DNA of 64,000 nucleotides from Spiroplasma monobiae MQ-1 (GTDB taxonomy: Bacteria > Bacillota_I > Bacilli_A > Mycoplasmatales > Mycoplasmataceae), in the NCBI RefSeq assembly GCF_002865545.1, contig NZ_CP025543.1, positions 372,001-436,000 of the forward strand, written 5' to 3'. Under the pieces are notes generated by a model. It did not search any database, was not told the DNA's origin, and worked only from the letters and a program-made list of their open reading frames with translations. Below, one piece after another: positions 41,985 to 52,312 of this stretch (the stretch's first letter is position 1; each line of letters opens with the position of its first letter). The translations under genes were made by a program, and so were the position numbers.

Positions 41985-43364
41985 ATGACAGGTATTTTTA
42001 ATTCAGATGAAATTTTGAATAAACTTACAAATAAAATATTAGCTCAAGGAGAAAGACATGTACTAATAAATGGTCCTGAGTGATCAGGTAAAAGTACCTT
42101 GGTTAATTCTTTTTGTGATAAATTCAAACAAGAGGGTTGAAATGTAATAAGTTTTAATCCAGAACAATTTGACTTTTCGAAAGACTTATTTGAACAATTC
42201 ATAACAATTATTCTTATGGGTATTAGAAGAAAAGTTGGTCAAAAAGAGTTTTTAAATTTTTTAAAAAGTAGAAATTTAAAAAATATTGTAAGAAAGAAAA
42301 TTAAGACAAACAATAGAGCTGTTGCTTTTAGATATTTTTTTAATCAAAAACAAATAAATGATGATATAGATAAAAATGAACTATTAAATATACAGACGCT
42401 AATTGAAATTAATAATGCTTTAAAAAGATTGCAAATAGATTTACTTATTGTTTTTAATGATTTTGAAAAAACTGATTTAGTTTCTGATTTAAATGAATAT
42501 AGAGTTATTAGGAAAATAAAAAAATACCTTACCGAAGCAAGAATGATTACAACATTCAACTTTCCAGATATTGAAAATCTTTCCACTGCTTCAAAATTTA
42601 ATTTAGAAAAAACTTTTGATGGTGTTATAGATCTTTATAAAGAAAAATTAATGTTTACACACCCAAACACACAAGTTAACTACTTTATTAAAAGAATGGA
42701 TATAAAAAATTTATTTTTAATAAATTCAATTAATGAAAGCATGGAGCTGCCTGAGAAATGATTAAAAAGGAATTTAAAAATTCCAGATACATACGAAAAT
42801 AGAATTTTATATTATGAAGAAATTTATTTTGTAGTTTGATTCTTGCAATATTTAAGATTAAATAATGATAAACTTTTCAATATAATGCAAGAAGATATCA
42901 AGTTATATGATGGAATTAGAAAAAATAAATATAGTCAAGAAGAGTTGGAAGATAATAATAATCTTGGTAATATAAAATACATTAATCTTTTATTAAAAAC
43001 TAGAGGTTATAAATTTGAAGGTGAATATAAGTTCTATGAAATATTAAAATTAATAAATACACCATTAAAGTGAGAAAATCCAATAATAGTCACTGTTGAA
43101 TCTAAACCAAATGTGCTTAATATAATTAATGAATATGCATTCATGTTTATATTTAATTGTGTTTTAAGTAATGTTGAGAATATAATAGAAAATAAAAATT
43201 CAGAAACTTTATTAATTAATTTTGAACATAATCAAAAAGAATTAAAAACATTTGCATCTTGCTTATATCCAAGAACATTAAAACAAATAAATACATCAAA
43301 GGAAAAAGAAATATATGATTTGAGTGTATTTGAAATGGTAAAAGAGTTAATTGAAAAGTTATAA
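41985..43364 (+). CDS. P-loop ATPase paired with SEC-C protein
   Basis: 459 residues. Walker A VLINGPEWSGKSTLV at about residues 26-40 (the W is a TGA codon). A Walker B-like IDLLIVFNDFEKTDL near residue 160 and an RMITTFNFPD sensor region follow, which fits KAP/STAND-like P-loop NTPases that act as switches. The C-terminal half is helical with no known domain. No membrane helices, unlike most KAP proteins. Ribosome site AGGGGTG. It ends at a good terminator. Together with the SEC-C gene it forms a two-gene unit of unknown purpose. Confidence 0.75.
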
Positions 43365-43370
43365 TAAAAA

Positions 43371-43396
43371 AAACACTTATATAGTGTTTTTTTTAT
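43371..43396 (+). terminator. Terminator after P-loop ATPase
   Basis: AAACACT (43371-43377), loop TATAT, AGTGTTT (43383-43389), T run; the A/T flanks would also serve the facing minus-strand gene. Confidence 0.85.
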
Positions 43397-43401
43397 TTTT
43401 T

Positions 43402-43578
43402 TTATACTGATTGATCTCAATCAATATCATTTTCCTCTTGTTTATTTTTTTTATAACATTCATCACAAACAAAAATAGCCAATTCATCTCCAATTGATTC
43501 ATCAAAAACGTAAATTCTTTTTTTGTCCATAAAGTTTAATTCATTACTACAATCTTTATTTTGACATTGTTCTTTCAT
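43402..43578 (-). CDS. Small zinc-ribbon-like protein
   Basis: 58 residues, too short for a usual ORF cut-off. Cysteines at 5, 10, 38 and 41 (CxxxxC and CDEC) suggest one zinc ribbon; the end is acidic with a TGA Trp (DIDWDQSV). A perfect AAGGAG lies seven bases before the ATG, which supports it as real. It is in the same direction as guaC and azoR but downstream of guaC with a 125-base gap. Function unknown. Confidence 0.75.
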
Positions 43579-43703
43579 TTTCTCAACTCCTTATGTATAT
43601 CTTACTCAATTATTACAAAAAATAAAGGCATAAATTTTTAAAGAGTTAAAAGGTTGATAAAAATATAGAAAAAATGCACTTTAAATGCACTTTTGAAATT
43701 ATT

Positions 43704-44666
43704 TTAAAAGTTACTTGTTTTTAAAATAACATAATCAACTTTTTTAATATCGTTTAATGTAGTTCCACCTGAGTAAGAAATAGATGATTGAAGATCTTCT
43801 TGCATCTCTTTGTAAGTATCCATTAGTTTTCCTCTTACTTTGATAAGTTCCTTTTTACCTTCGACATATCTTTTTTCACCTTTATTGTATTCGCTTGCAC
43901 TACCGTAGTATTCCTTGAATAATTCTCCATCAACAGTAACATTTGCTCCAGGTGATTCTTCATGTGCTGCAAATAAACTTCCTACCATGCACATTGTTGC
44001 TCCAAATCTAATTGATTTAGCAATGTCTCCATTAACCCTTAAACCTCCATCTGCAATTATTGGTTTATGAGCGGCTTTACTACATCATTTTATTGCTCCA
44101 AGTTGTCAACCACCAGTACCAAAACCAGTTTTTAGTTTTGTAATACATACTTTACCAGGTCCAACACCTACCTTAGTAGCATCGGCCCCTCAAAATTCTA
44201 AGTCTCTAACTGCATGGGGTGTTCCAACGTTCCCCGCAATAATGAATGTTCTATCTTGCATGTTTTTTCTAATATGTTCTATCATATTTTTAACACTTAA
44301 TGAGTGTCCGTGAGCGATATCTATTGTTATATAGTTTGGTATTATTTTGTCTTTTGCTAATTTTTCAATTAGTTCATAGTCTTCTTTTTTAACTCCTACA
44401 CTTATTGATGAAATTAGATTTGCTTCATTCATTTTCTTTGTAAAAGAATATGAATCTACATTAAATCTGTGCATTACATAAAAGTGTCCATCTTTAGCTA
44501 GTTTTTCGCATAATTCTTCATTTATTACTGAAGCCATGTTTGCTGGCATTACTGGCATTTTAAATGTATTTTTCCCAAGTTTTACTTCTGTGTTACACTC
44601 ACTTCTTGAGTTAACCACACACATACTTGGTATAAGTTGTATATCTTCATAATCAAATGCGTACAT
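43704..44666 (-). CDS. guaC: GMP reductase
   Basis: 320 residues, IMPDH/GMPR barrel. [11 protein letters not shown] at the start, [29 protein letters not shown], the catalytic loop GPGKVCITK followed by [11 protein letters not shown], and IIADGGLRV. The [11 protein letters not shown] block is specific for the bacterial GuaC type, not IMP dehydrogenase, and there are no CBS domains. It converts GMP to IMP with NADPH, linking guanine salvage to adenine nucleotides together with Apt. Start ATG has AAGGAG upstream. azoR lies 90 bases upstream on the same strand, ending at its own terminator. Confidence 0.94.
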
Positions 44667-44730
44667 TTATATTTCTCCTTGTGTCCTATGAGATTATAGC
44701 AATAAAAAAACTAAAATTTACAAAAAAAGA

Positions 44731-44759
44731 AAATAAAAAATAACCCAAAGGTTATTTTA
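44731..44759 (-). terminator. azoR terminator
   Basis: On the minus strand AAATAACC, loop TTTG, GGTTATTT, then T-rich. It overlaps the azoR stop codon (44757-44759). Confidence 0.82.
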
Positions 44760-45359
44760 GAATTTTTTGGCAACTTCAATAATTTTGTCAGCTATTTGAT
44801 CAATTGCCTCATCAGGGTTCATTGTTGAAATAGGTGCTATTTTTGTTCCTGCAAATAAAATTGGTTCATTTACATTTGCTCCAACAAATTCTCAAGTTCC
44901 TTTTAAGAATTCTGTATGATTTCCTCATGGATATCAACCAAAAGGTGCTCCTTGTGTTGTTAAAATTTGAACAGTTAAGTGTTCTAAAAGACCTTTTGCG
45001 TCTCCTTGTTTAACGTATTTGTATGAGAAAGTTTGATCTGCTAATAAAACGTGATCCAAGTAATTTTTAATTAAACCTGATACGTTAAAGTTGTTCATTG
45101 GACTTGATATTATAACTTTATCAACTTCTTTTAGTTGGTTGATATACTTTAAAGCATCTTGTTCATTGAAATATGTTCCAAAGTTTTCTCTTGAAAGTGT
45201 TTTGTGAGCCATTTCCTCCTTATTTAAATCCAAATTGATGATTTCATCATTTGGATTTAATGATTTATATTCTTTAACAAATCTATTTGTTAAAGATAAT
45301 GAAAATGATTTTTCAGCAGGACTAACTGTTCCTGTGATTACTAAAACTTTTTTTGACAT
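44757..45359 (-). CDS. azoR: FMN-dependent NADH-azoreductase
   Basis: 200 residues, flavodoxin-like fold of the AzoR/AcpD family. SFSLSLTNRFVKEYKSLNP gives the phosphate-binding helix, SSPMNNFNVSGLIKNYLDHV the flavin-contact region (family PMYNFxxPxxLKNWxDH), and LTTQGAPFGWYPWG the later active-site loop. These enzymes reduce quinones and azo compounds with NADH and are thought to protect from electrophiles. Good ribosome site AAGGAG before the ATG. It shares a 107-base divergent promoter region with udk. Confidence 0.88.
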
Positions 45360-45466
45360 TTTTATCTCTCCTTATATCAATTTAATTTTATAGTTAAAAT
45401 AGTGAAAATTTTTTCATAATTTCAATAAATTAAATATAAAATATTAATTGAATATAGAGGTACAAA

Positions 45467-46090
45467 ATGGAAAAAGTTACAATTATCATAATTGCTGGAG
45501 GAAGTGCTAGTGGTAAAACAACTGTTGCACATACAATAGCAAATGAAATCTTTGTCAATAAACCTGTAACCCACTTATCAATGGATAGTTACTACAAAGA
45601 TTTTAGTGATCTTACTTTTGAAGAAAAACAATTATTAAACTTTGACCATCCAAGTTCTTTAGATATAGAATTATTATGTAAACATTTAGATGATTTAAAG
45701 GATTTTAAATCAATTCAAGTTCCTGTTTACGATTTTAAAACTCACTCACAAAAAGGTGAATATATAACAGTTGAGCCTTCAAATGTAGTTATCTTGGATG
45801 GAATTCTTTCTCTTCATGTAGAAGAGATTAGAAAAAGAGGAGATATCAAACTTTTTATAAGAACAGATGATGATATCAGATTTATAAGAAGGCTTATGAG
45901 AGACGTAAATGATAGAGGAAGAAAACTAGATGATGTTGTAAATCAGTATTTAAATACTGTAAAACCAATGTATAAATTCTTTGTAGAACCATCAATTGAC
46001 CATGCTGATTTGATCATTCCTTATTATGAAGGTAATAGCATTGCAATTGATATGGTTGCTGCAAAAATAAGTAGTCTTTTGAAGAAGTAA
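45467..46090 (+). CDS. udk: Uridine kinase
   Basis: 207 residues, normal length. P-loop IIAGGSASGKTTVA near residues 7-20, then LSMDSYYKDF, NFDHPSSLDIELLCKHL and YDFKTHSQ, all typical. Later RRLMRDVNDRGR and FVEPSIDHADLIIP close the family pattern. It phosphorylates uridine and cytidine for pyrimidine salvage. Ribosome site GAGGT. Single gene, followed by a terminator. Confidence 0.93.
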   Translation: MEKVTIIIIAGGSASGKTTVAHTIANEIFVNKPVTHLSMDSYYKDFSDLTFEEKQLLNFDHPSSLDIELLCKHLDDLKDFKSIQVPVYDFKTHSQKGEYITVEPSNVVILDGILSLHVEEIRKRGDIKLFIRTDDDIRFIRRLMRDVNDRGRKLDDVVNQYLNTVKPMYKFFVEPSIDHADLIIPYYEGNSIAIDMVAAKISSLLKK

Positions 46091-46109
46091 AACCATTAAT
46101 ATAAAGAGA

Positions 46110-46137
46110 AAATGAGTTTAAAATCTCATTTTTTTGT
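46110..46137 (+). terminator. udk terminator
   Basis: AAATGAG (46110-46116), loop TTTAAAAT, CTCATTT (46125-46131), T run. Confidence 0.82.
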
Positions 46138-46185
46138 TTAAATTTTTCTCATATTAAATGTTTTTTTTGTCTAAAATTAAAAAAA

Positions 46186-46254
46186 ATAGAGGCAAAACCT
46201 TTATTTAGGGGGTTTTATAGAAAATTGACATTAATTATTCAAATGTGTTATATT
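46186..46254 (+). promoter_or_regulatory. parE promoter
   Basis: TTGACA (46225-46230) is a perfect -35; TATATT (46249-46254) follows after 18 bases (TTATAT after 17). This is the best sigma-A type promoter in the window. Just upstream, AAAACC and GGGTTTT around 46195-46217 can form a second small hairpin, possibly a back-up terminator. Confidence 0.72.
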
Positions 46255-46283
46255 TAGTTTAAATGGAATAATGAGGTAAAAAT

Positions 46284-48218
46284 ATGGCTGAAAATAATAA
46301 GAATTTATCTTATACAGAAGATAGTATTCAAATTTTAGAAGGATTAGAAGCTGTTAGAAAAAGGCCTGGTATGTATATTGGGTCAACAGACTCAAGAGGT
46401 CTTCATCACTTGGTTTGAGAAATAGTTGACAACTCAATTGATGAGGCTTTAGCTGGAATATGTACTGAGATAAATGTTTCTATCGAAAAAGATGGATCAA
46501 TAACTGTAAAAGATAATGGTCGTGGTGTTCCAATTGGTAATTACAAGGGGACAAATCAATCAACTCCTGAAATTATTTTTTCAGTATTACATGCTGGAGG
46601 AAAATTTGGTGGTGATGGTTATAAAACATCTGGAGGACTTCACGGTGTTGGGTCATCAGTTGTTAATGCGCTTTCAAGTAAATTTAAAGTTACTATTCAC
46701 AGAGATGGACTAATTTCAAAAATTAAGTTTGCAAATGGTGGTAAGTTAGTTGAACCATTAAAACAAATTGGAACAAGCAAACAAAATGGTACAATGGTAA
46801 ATTTCCTACCAGATGAAACGATGTTTTCTACAACAAAATTCTCATTTTCTACAATTAGTGAGAGATTAAAAGAATCAGCTCTTTTAAACTCAGGACTTAA
46901 ACTAACATTAAAAGATAATAGAAGTGACAAATATGTTGAATACATTTATGAAAATGGTTTAACAGAATTTGTAAATGAACTTAAAGGAGATCAAAAAGCG
47001 CTTTGCTCACCAATTCTTTTAAAAGGTAGTGAACAAAGTATTGATGTTGAAATCGCACTAACTTATACAACAGATTTCTCAGAAACTGTTTTAGGTTTTG
47101 CAAACAATGTTAAAACTAGTGATGGTGGAACTCACATGACTGGTTTTAGATCAGGTTTAGTAAAGGCTCTTAATGAATATGGAAGAGCTCAAAATATTTT
47201 AAAAGAAAAAGACAAAAGACTAGATACTTCAGATATTAAAGAAGGTTTAATTGCCATTGTTACAGTAAAAATACCTGAAAGTTTAATCCAATATGAGGGA
47301 CAAACTAAGGGTAAATTAGGAACCAGTGAAGCTAGGGTTGCTTGTGAAAAGGTTACAGAGCAAAACATAAGTTTTTGATTGCAAGAAAATAAATTAATTG
47401 CCATTTCTATTATAGAAAAAGCTCTTTTGGCTAGAAAAGCAAAAGAAGAAGCTAGAAAAGCTAGACAAGCAGTTAGAGATCAAAAATCAAAATCAAAATC
47501 AAGAACAATGCTTGGTAAGTTAACTCCAGCTCAAGGAAGAAATAAGAATGAAAACGAGTTGTTTTTAGTCGAAGGGGATTCAGCTGGAGGAAGTGCTAAA
47601 TCGGGAAGAGATAGAAAATTTCAAGCAATTTTACCCCTTAGAGGTAAAGTTATTAATGCTGAAAAGACTAAATTAATAGACTTATTAAAAAATGAAGAAA
47701 TTACAACAATTATTAATGCTATTGGCGCTGGAATTGGAAGTGACTTTGACTTAAGTGACTCAAACTATGGAAAAATAATTCTTATGACCGACGCCGATAC
47801 TGATGGAGCTCACATACAAACACTACTTTTAACATTCTTCTACCGTTACATGAAAGAGTTAATTGTGAATAAAAACATTTATATTGCAATGCCTCCTTTA
47901 TTTAAAGTAACAACAAGTTCTAATAAAAAAGAATTTATGTACTTATGAACAGAAGAAGAATTAGCAATTTTTATGAAAAAAACTAAATCAAAAGTTGAAA
48001 TTCAGAGATACAAAGGGTTAGGAGAAATGAATGCAGACCAACTTTGGGAAACTACCATGGACCCAGAAAATAGAAAACTTATACAAGTTACTATAGACGA
48101 TGCTCTTGCTGCAGAAAATTCATTTAGAACATTAATGGGTGACAACTCTGAAAAAAGAAAAGAATGAATTGAAGAAAACGTTAAATTTACACTTGAAGAA
48201 AACGTTGATTTTATTTAA
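46284..48218 (+). CDS. parE: DNA topoisomerase IV subunit B
   Basis: 644 residues, GyrB/ParE family. ATPase domain: [34 protein letters not shown] and [49 protein letters not shown] and [13 protein letters not shown]-terminal [16 protein letters not shown]. Called ParE rather than GyrB because the ParC-type gene is encoded one gene downstream, while gyrBA normally sit by the origin. It decatenates daughter chromosomes with ParC. Ribosome site GAGGTAA, and a consensus promoter stands upstream. Confidence 0.94.
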
Positions 48219-48253
48219 TTTTAAAAAAATTTAGCTAGACAGGTGGTGATGAT

Positions 48254-49234
48254 ATGGAACAGAAAGTGCCTTTTGAACAAAAGGTTGATATCATTATAAA
48301 AAAATTTGAAGAATATAATAAGATAAATAAAGATATTAAAAGATATGGAGATATTTTTAATACTTTTGTTTTTTCTTATGAAATAAAAGCACCTGAACTA
48401 TTTTTTGAATTAAAAAGTACTGATTATGATGAAAACAACTTTTCCATGACATCACTTGCAGCTGAACAATGAATAGAAATAAATGTAGAAAATGATAATG
48501 AAGTTAACTGATTAATTAAAACTATTAATAAGTTTATTGAAAAAGCTCAAACAACAATGAAAAAAGCTAGAGAGTTTTCAAAACCTCATGTTGGTATTCT
48601 TGTATATGATGAATTTACAGATTCATATTATTTAAACCCAACTACAGGTCCAATTCTTTTGAAATCTAAAGAAATATCAAAAGAAATTTCATCAACAAGA
48701 ATAGATATATTTAATATTTTTATTAATTTGAGATCAGCTGTTATTGAAGAAGATAGAAGAGTTGAATTGTTTGGTCTTTCAGAGTCTGAAGTAATTGAAA
48801 AAATAAAAGATTCTCTTAAATCAATAAAATCATCAGCTACAAAAATTATGAAAATTGAAGGGATTCCTCGTTATATGGTTTCTATTGAACAAGAGGGAGA
48901 TAAAATCTTCTATAATACATATGCAACAGTAGATTTCGGTCTAGAAGCTGCAAATAAAAATAAAGTTAATGAAATTGATTTAGAAGCAGATTTAAACAAT
49001 TTTGAGGAACTAGAATTAATATATGTGCAAATTAGAAAAGATGAAGAAGTAAGTAAAAACATGGTGGATTTAGCAAGAAGTTTAGTTTCAAGAAATGATC
49101 CAAAACTTTATGTTCAGAATTCAACAACAGGTCTTTGAACACTATCAAAAGAAGGTAAAGAAACAATTAAAAACTTAAATATTATTGATTTCATTAATAA
49201 TGACATCAGTGAAATTGATTTCTCAATTGATTAG
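48254..49234 (+). CDS. Hypothetical protein between parE and parC
   Basis: 326 residues, soluble. No family recognised. Part 1 (1-about 115) is helical with an acidic patch; the middle has strands (HVGILVYDEFTDSYYLNP; GIPRYMVSIEQEGDKIFYNT); the C-terminal part is helical. A topoisomerase or chromosome-linked role is suggested only by position: it lies in the same operon, 35 bases after parE, and its TAG stop forms part of the AGGAGG ribosome site of parC. AGGTGGTGAT upstream gives a strong start. Confidence 0.8.
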
Positions 49235-49246
49235 GAGGAAAATAAA

Positions 49247-51820
49247 ATGTCAATAAAAGAAGAAAAAGGAATAATTAATTTCCCGCTTGAAGATTTAATG
49301 GGTGATAGATTTGGAAGATATGCTAAATATATCATTCAAGAAAGAGCTTTACCTGATGTGAGAGATGGTCTAAAACCAGTTCAAAGACGTATATTGTTTA
49401 CTATGAATGAAATTAATTTAACCCATGATAGAGCATATAAAAAATCTGCTCGTGTTGTTGGTGATGTTATTGGTAAATACCACCCACATGGTGATACATC
49501 TGTTTATGATGCTTTAGTACGTATGAGTCAACCTTGAAAACTAAATATACCTTTAGTTGATATGCACGGTAATAATGGTTCTATTGATGGAGATAGCGCA
49601 GCTGCTATGCGTTATACTGAAACAAGGCTTGCTAAAATATCAAGCATTATTTTAGCTGACTTACAAAAAAATACAGTATTATTTGCACCAAACTATGATG
49701 ATTCAGAAAAGGAACCAACAGTATTACCTGGTTACTTTCCAAACATTTTAGTAAATGGCGCTACGGGTATTGCTGCAGGTTATGCAACAAATATGCCTCC
49801 TCACAACATTAATGAAATAATTGATGCAGTTATCGCTACAATTAAAAACCCAAAAATTAAATTAAAAGATATTTTAAAAATTGTTAAAGGTCCGGACTTT
49901 CCAACTGGTGGAATTGTTATGGGTCAAGAAGGAATAGAATCAGCATTTGAAACTGGTAAAGGAAGAGTTATTCTTCAATCAAAAATGCATAGAGAAGAAA
50001 ATAATATTGTTATTGATGAAATTCCTTATGAAGTTGTAAAACAAGATCTTGTAAGGAAAATTGGAGATGTTGTTGATGCAAACCCTCAAATTGAAGTTAA
50101 AGAAGTTAGAGATGAAACTGATAGAACTGGTTTAAGAATTGTAATTGAATTGTCTGCAAAAGCAGATTATGAAATAACAAGAAAATTTTTATTAAAAAAT
50201 ACTCCATTACAAGTTTCATATAACTATAACAATGTTGTTATTGTTGACAAGCAACCAAAACAATTGGGTATCATTCCTATGATCTTGGCTTACATTGATC
50301 ACTACAAAGAAGTTTTTTCAAGAAAAACTAAATTTGAATTAGATAAAGCTGCAAAAAGATTGGAAATTATTGATGGATTAATCAAAGCTATTTCAATTCT
50401 TGACAGTGTCATTAAAATAATTAGAGACTCATCAAATAGAAGTGATGCCATAGCTAATTTAATGGAAAAACATTCATTCAGTGAAACACAATCAATTGCT
50501 ATTGTTGATTTAAGATTGTACAGATTAACTTCAACTGATGTTGTTAAGTTAGAAGAAGAGAAAAAAGAATTAGCTTCTTTAATAGAAGGATATAAATTAA
50601 TTCTAAATGATGCTCAAGTGTTAGATGATAAAGTAATTGAACAACTTAGTGCAACTAAAAAAGAATTTGGTGTGGCAAGAAGAAGTGAAGTGGTTGCTGA
50701 AATTGAAAACATCGAAGTTGAAATTAAGAAAACTATAGTCCAAAAGGATTACACAATTTGAATTTCACAAGATGGTTACTTAAAAGCAATTGAAGATTCA
50801 CAACTAGGTAAAAATTCTATGGCAGATTTTAAACGAAAACCAAATGATATTTGAATTTCACAAGTGCCTGCTTCAAGTTTGGATCATATATTACTTGTAT
50901 CGAGTGCTGGAACATATTATTCAATACCTGTTTATAAAATAATTCCAAGTAAATGAAAAGAAACGGGAATGCATATAAATAAAGTTGCAACAATTACTGG
51001 TAATGAAAGAATCCTTGCCGCATTTGTAGTTAAGGAATTTAAAAATGCAAAACAAGAAGTATTGCTAGCAACTAAAAAAGGTATGATAAAACGTACACCT
51101 ATAGAAGATTTAGAAACAAAAATGTTTTCTAAACCATTTAGAATTATTAAATTGCAAGCAGAAGATGAACTTGTATCAGCTTCACTTGTAACTTCACAAA
51201 CAAAAACAGTTACAATGCTTACAAGAACTGGATTTGCTGTTAGATATGATATCTCAGAAATTCCTTCAGCAGGACCAAATGCAAAAGGTGTTAAATCAAC
51301 TGTTGTTAAAGATGAAGATATTGTTGCAGGTAAAGCTTTTGCGAGTGGAGATATATTAATAATTACAAATAAAGGTAATGTTAAAAAAATTCAACAAGAT
51401 CTTGTTCCGATTATGGCAAGACCAAAGCGTGGTGTTAGATTATATCCATGAAATAAAAAACGTGATGAATTTGCAACATTCCTATATAATGTTCAAACAA
51501 AAGATATTTTAAATATCTTGGATGAAGAAGATAATTTAACACAGTTAAATGTTAAAAATTTTAAATTTGCTGAACTTGAAGATGTACCTGAAGATTTAGA
51601 TATGGCTGAAATCATAACTACAACTTTAGAAAAGTCATTTATTATTAAAAACGGAGATACTCCAATTCCACCAAGAAGTGGTGAAGATGATGAAGTGAAA
51701 TCTGTTGAAGTTAAAAAAGAAACAATTTCTAAAAAGCCGGTTGTTGAAAAACAATCTAAAGTAAGTATTAATGATGAAGAAACAAGCGAACTTAAAATAG
51801 ATGTTGAAGATTTAATTTAA
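49247..51820 (+). CDS. parC: DNA topoisomerase IV subunit A
   Basis: 857 residues. [20 protein letters not shown], the quinolone-determining region [17 protein letters not shown], and [15 protein letters not shown], with the catalytic tyrosine at residue 123. The C-terminal half has the beta-pinwheel repeats (for example [28 protein letters not shown]) and an acidic tail. Thr stands where quinolone-sensitive enzymes have Ser (HPHGDS). It is translationally coupled to the preceding gene through the AGGAGG that overlaps its stop. A terminator follows directly. Confidence 0.94.
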
Positions 51821-51843
51821 AAACACCTAAGGTGTTTTTTTTC
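51820..51843 (+). terminator. parEC operon terminator
   Basis: AAAACACC (51820-51827), loop TAA, GGTGTTTT (51831-51838), T run. Confidence 0.92.
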
Positions 51844-51880
51844 TTTCTTTATGGTTAAATTATATTGAAATGAGGATAAT

Positions 51881-52312
51881 ATGATTATTCAAATTATTGG
51901 ATCAAATGATATTGATAATGAAAATCTAGGAAAATACTTAGCAAAGAAGTATGGATTTGAAATATATGGTATTGATTTTTTTATTAAAGAGACTAAAGAA
52001 GAAGTTATATCAAATTATTTAGATTTTGTTTTTAAAGATAATGATTGTATAGTTGTTGGGATGATGTCAAATTTAATTAATTCTTCTTTTTATAAAAGAA
52101 GATATTTAATTTGATTAGATAAAAATGATGAAAATAAAATAAATAATAAAGATAAAATGAATTATTACAATGAAATATTTAAAGAATACAAAATCTGTAA
52201 ATCAAATAAAATAATAATAAAGGCAGACATAAATCTAAGAGATCAAGAACAACTTCTCTTAAATATAATGGAGAAAAAAGATTATGAGTACATACAAAGG
52301 AAAAATAAGTAG
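51881..52312 (+). CDS. Degenerate nucleotide-kinase-like protein
   Basis: 143 residues. The start IIQIIGSNDIDNENLGKYLA looks like the P-loop and first helix of a small kinase (dephospho-CoA or NMP kinase type), but the GxxGxGK[ST] residues are gone: no Gly-Lys-Ser/Thr. FKDNDCIVVGMMSN and RRYLIWLDKND follow the usual strand order of that fold. So it is probably a catalytically dead relative. It overlaps recD2 by 29 bases in another frame, so the two are translated together. ATG has GAGGATAAT upstream. Confidence 0.68.

Noticed and set aside
43640-43700. Repeated TGCACTTT near the end of guaC as a possible terminator
   Set aside because: The two AAATGCACTTT-like copies are direct, not inverted, so no good hairpin forms.
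49430-49540. Quinolone resistance from Thr in the ParC QRDR
   Set aside because: Only natural variation can be seen; without sensitive relatives to compare, no claim can be made.
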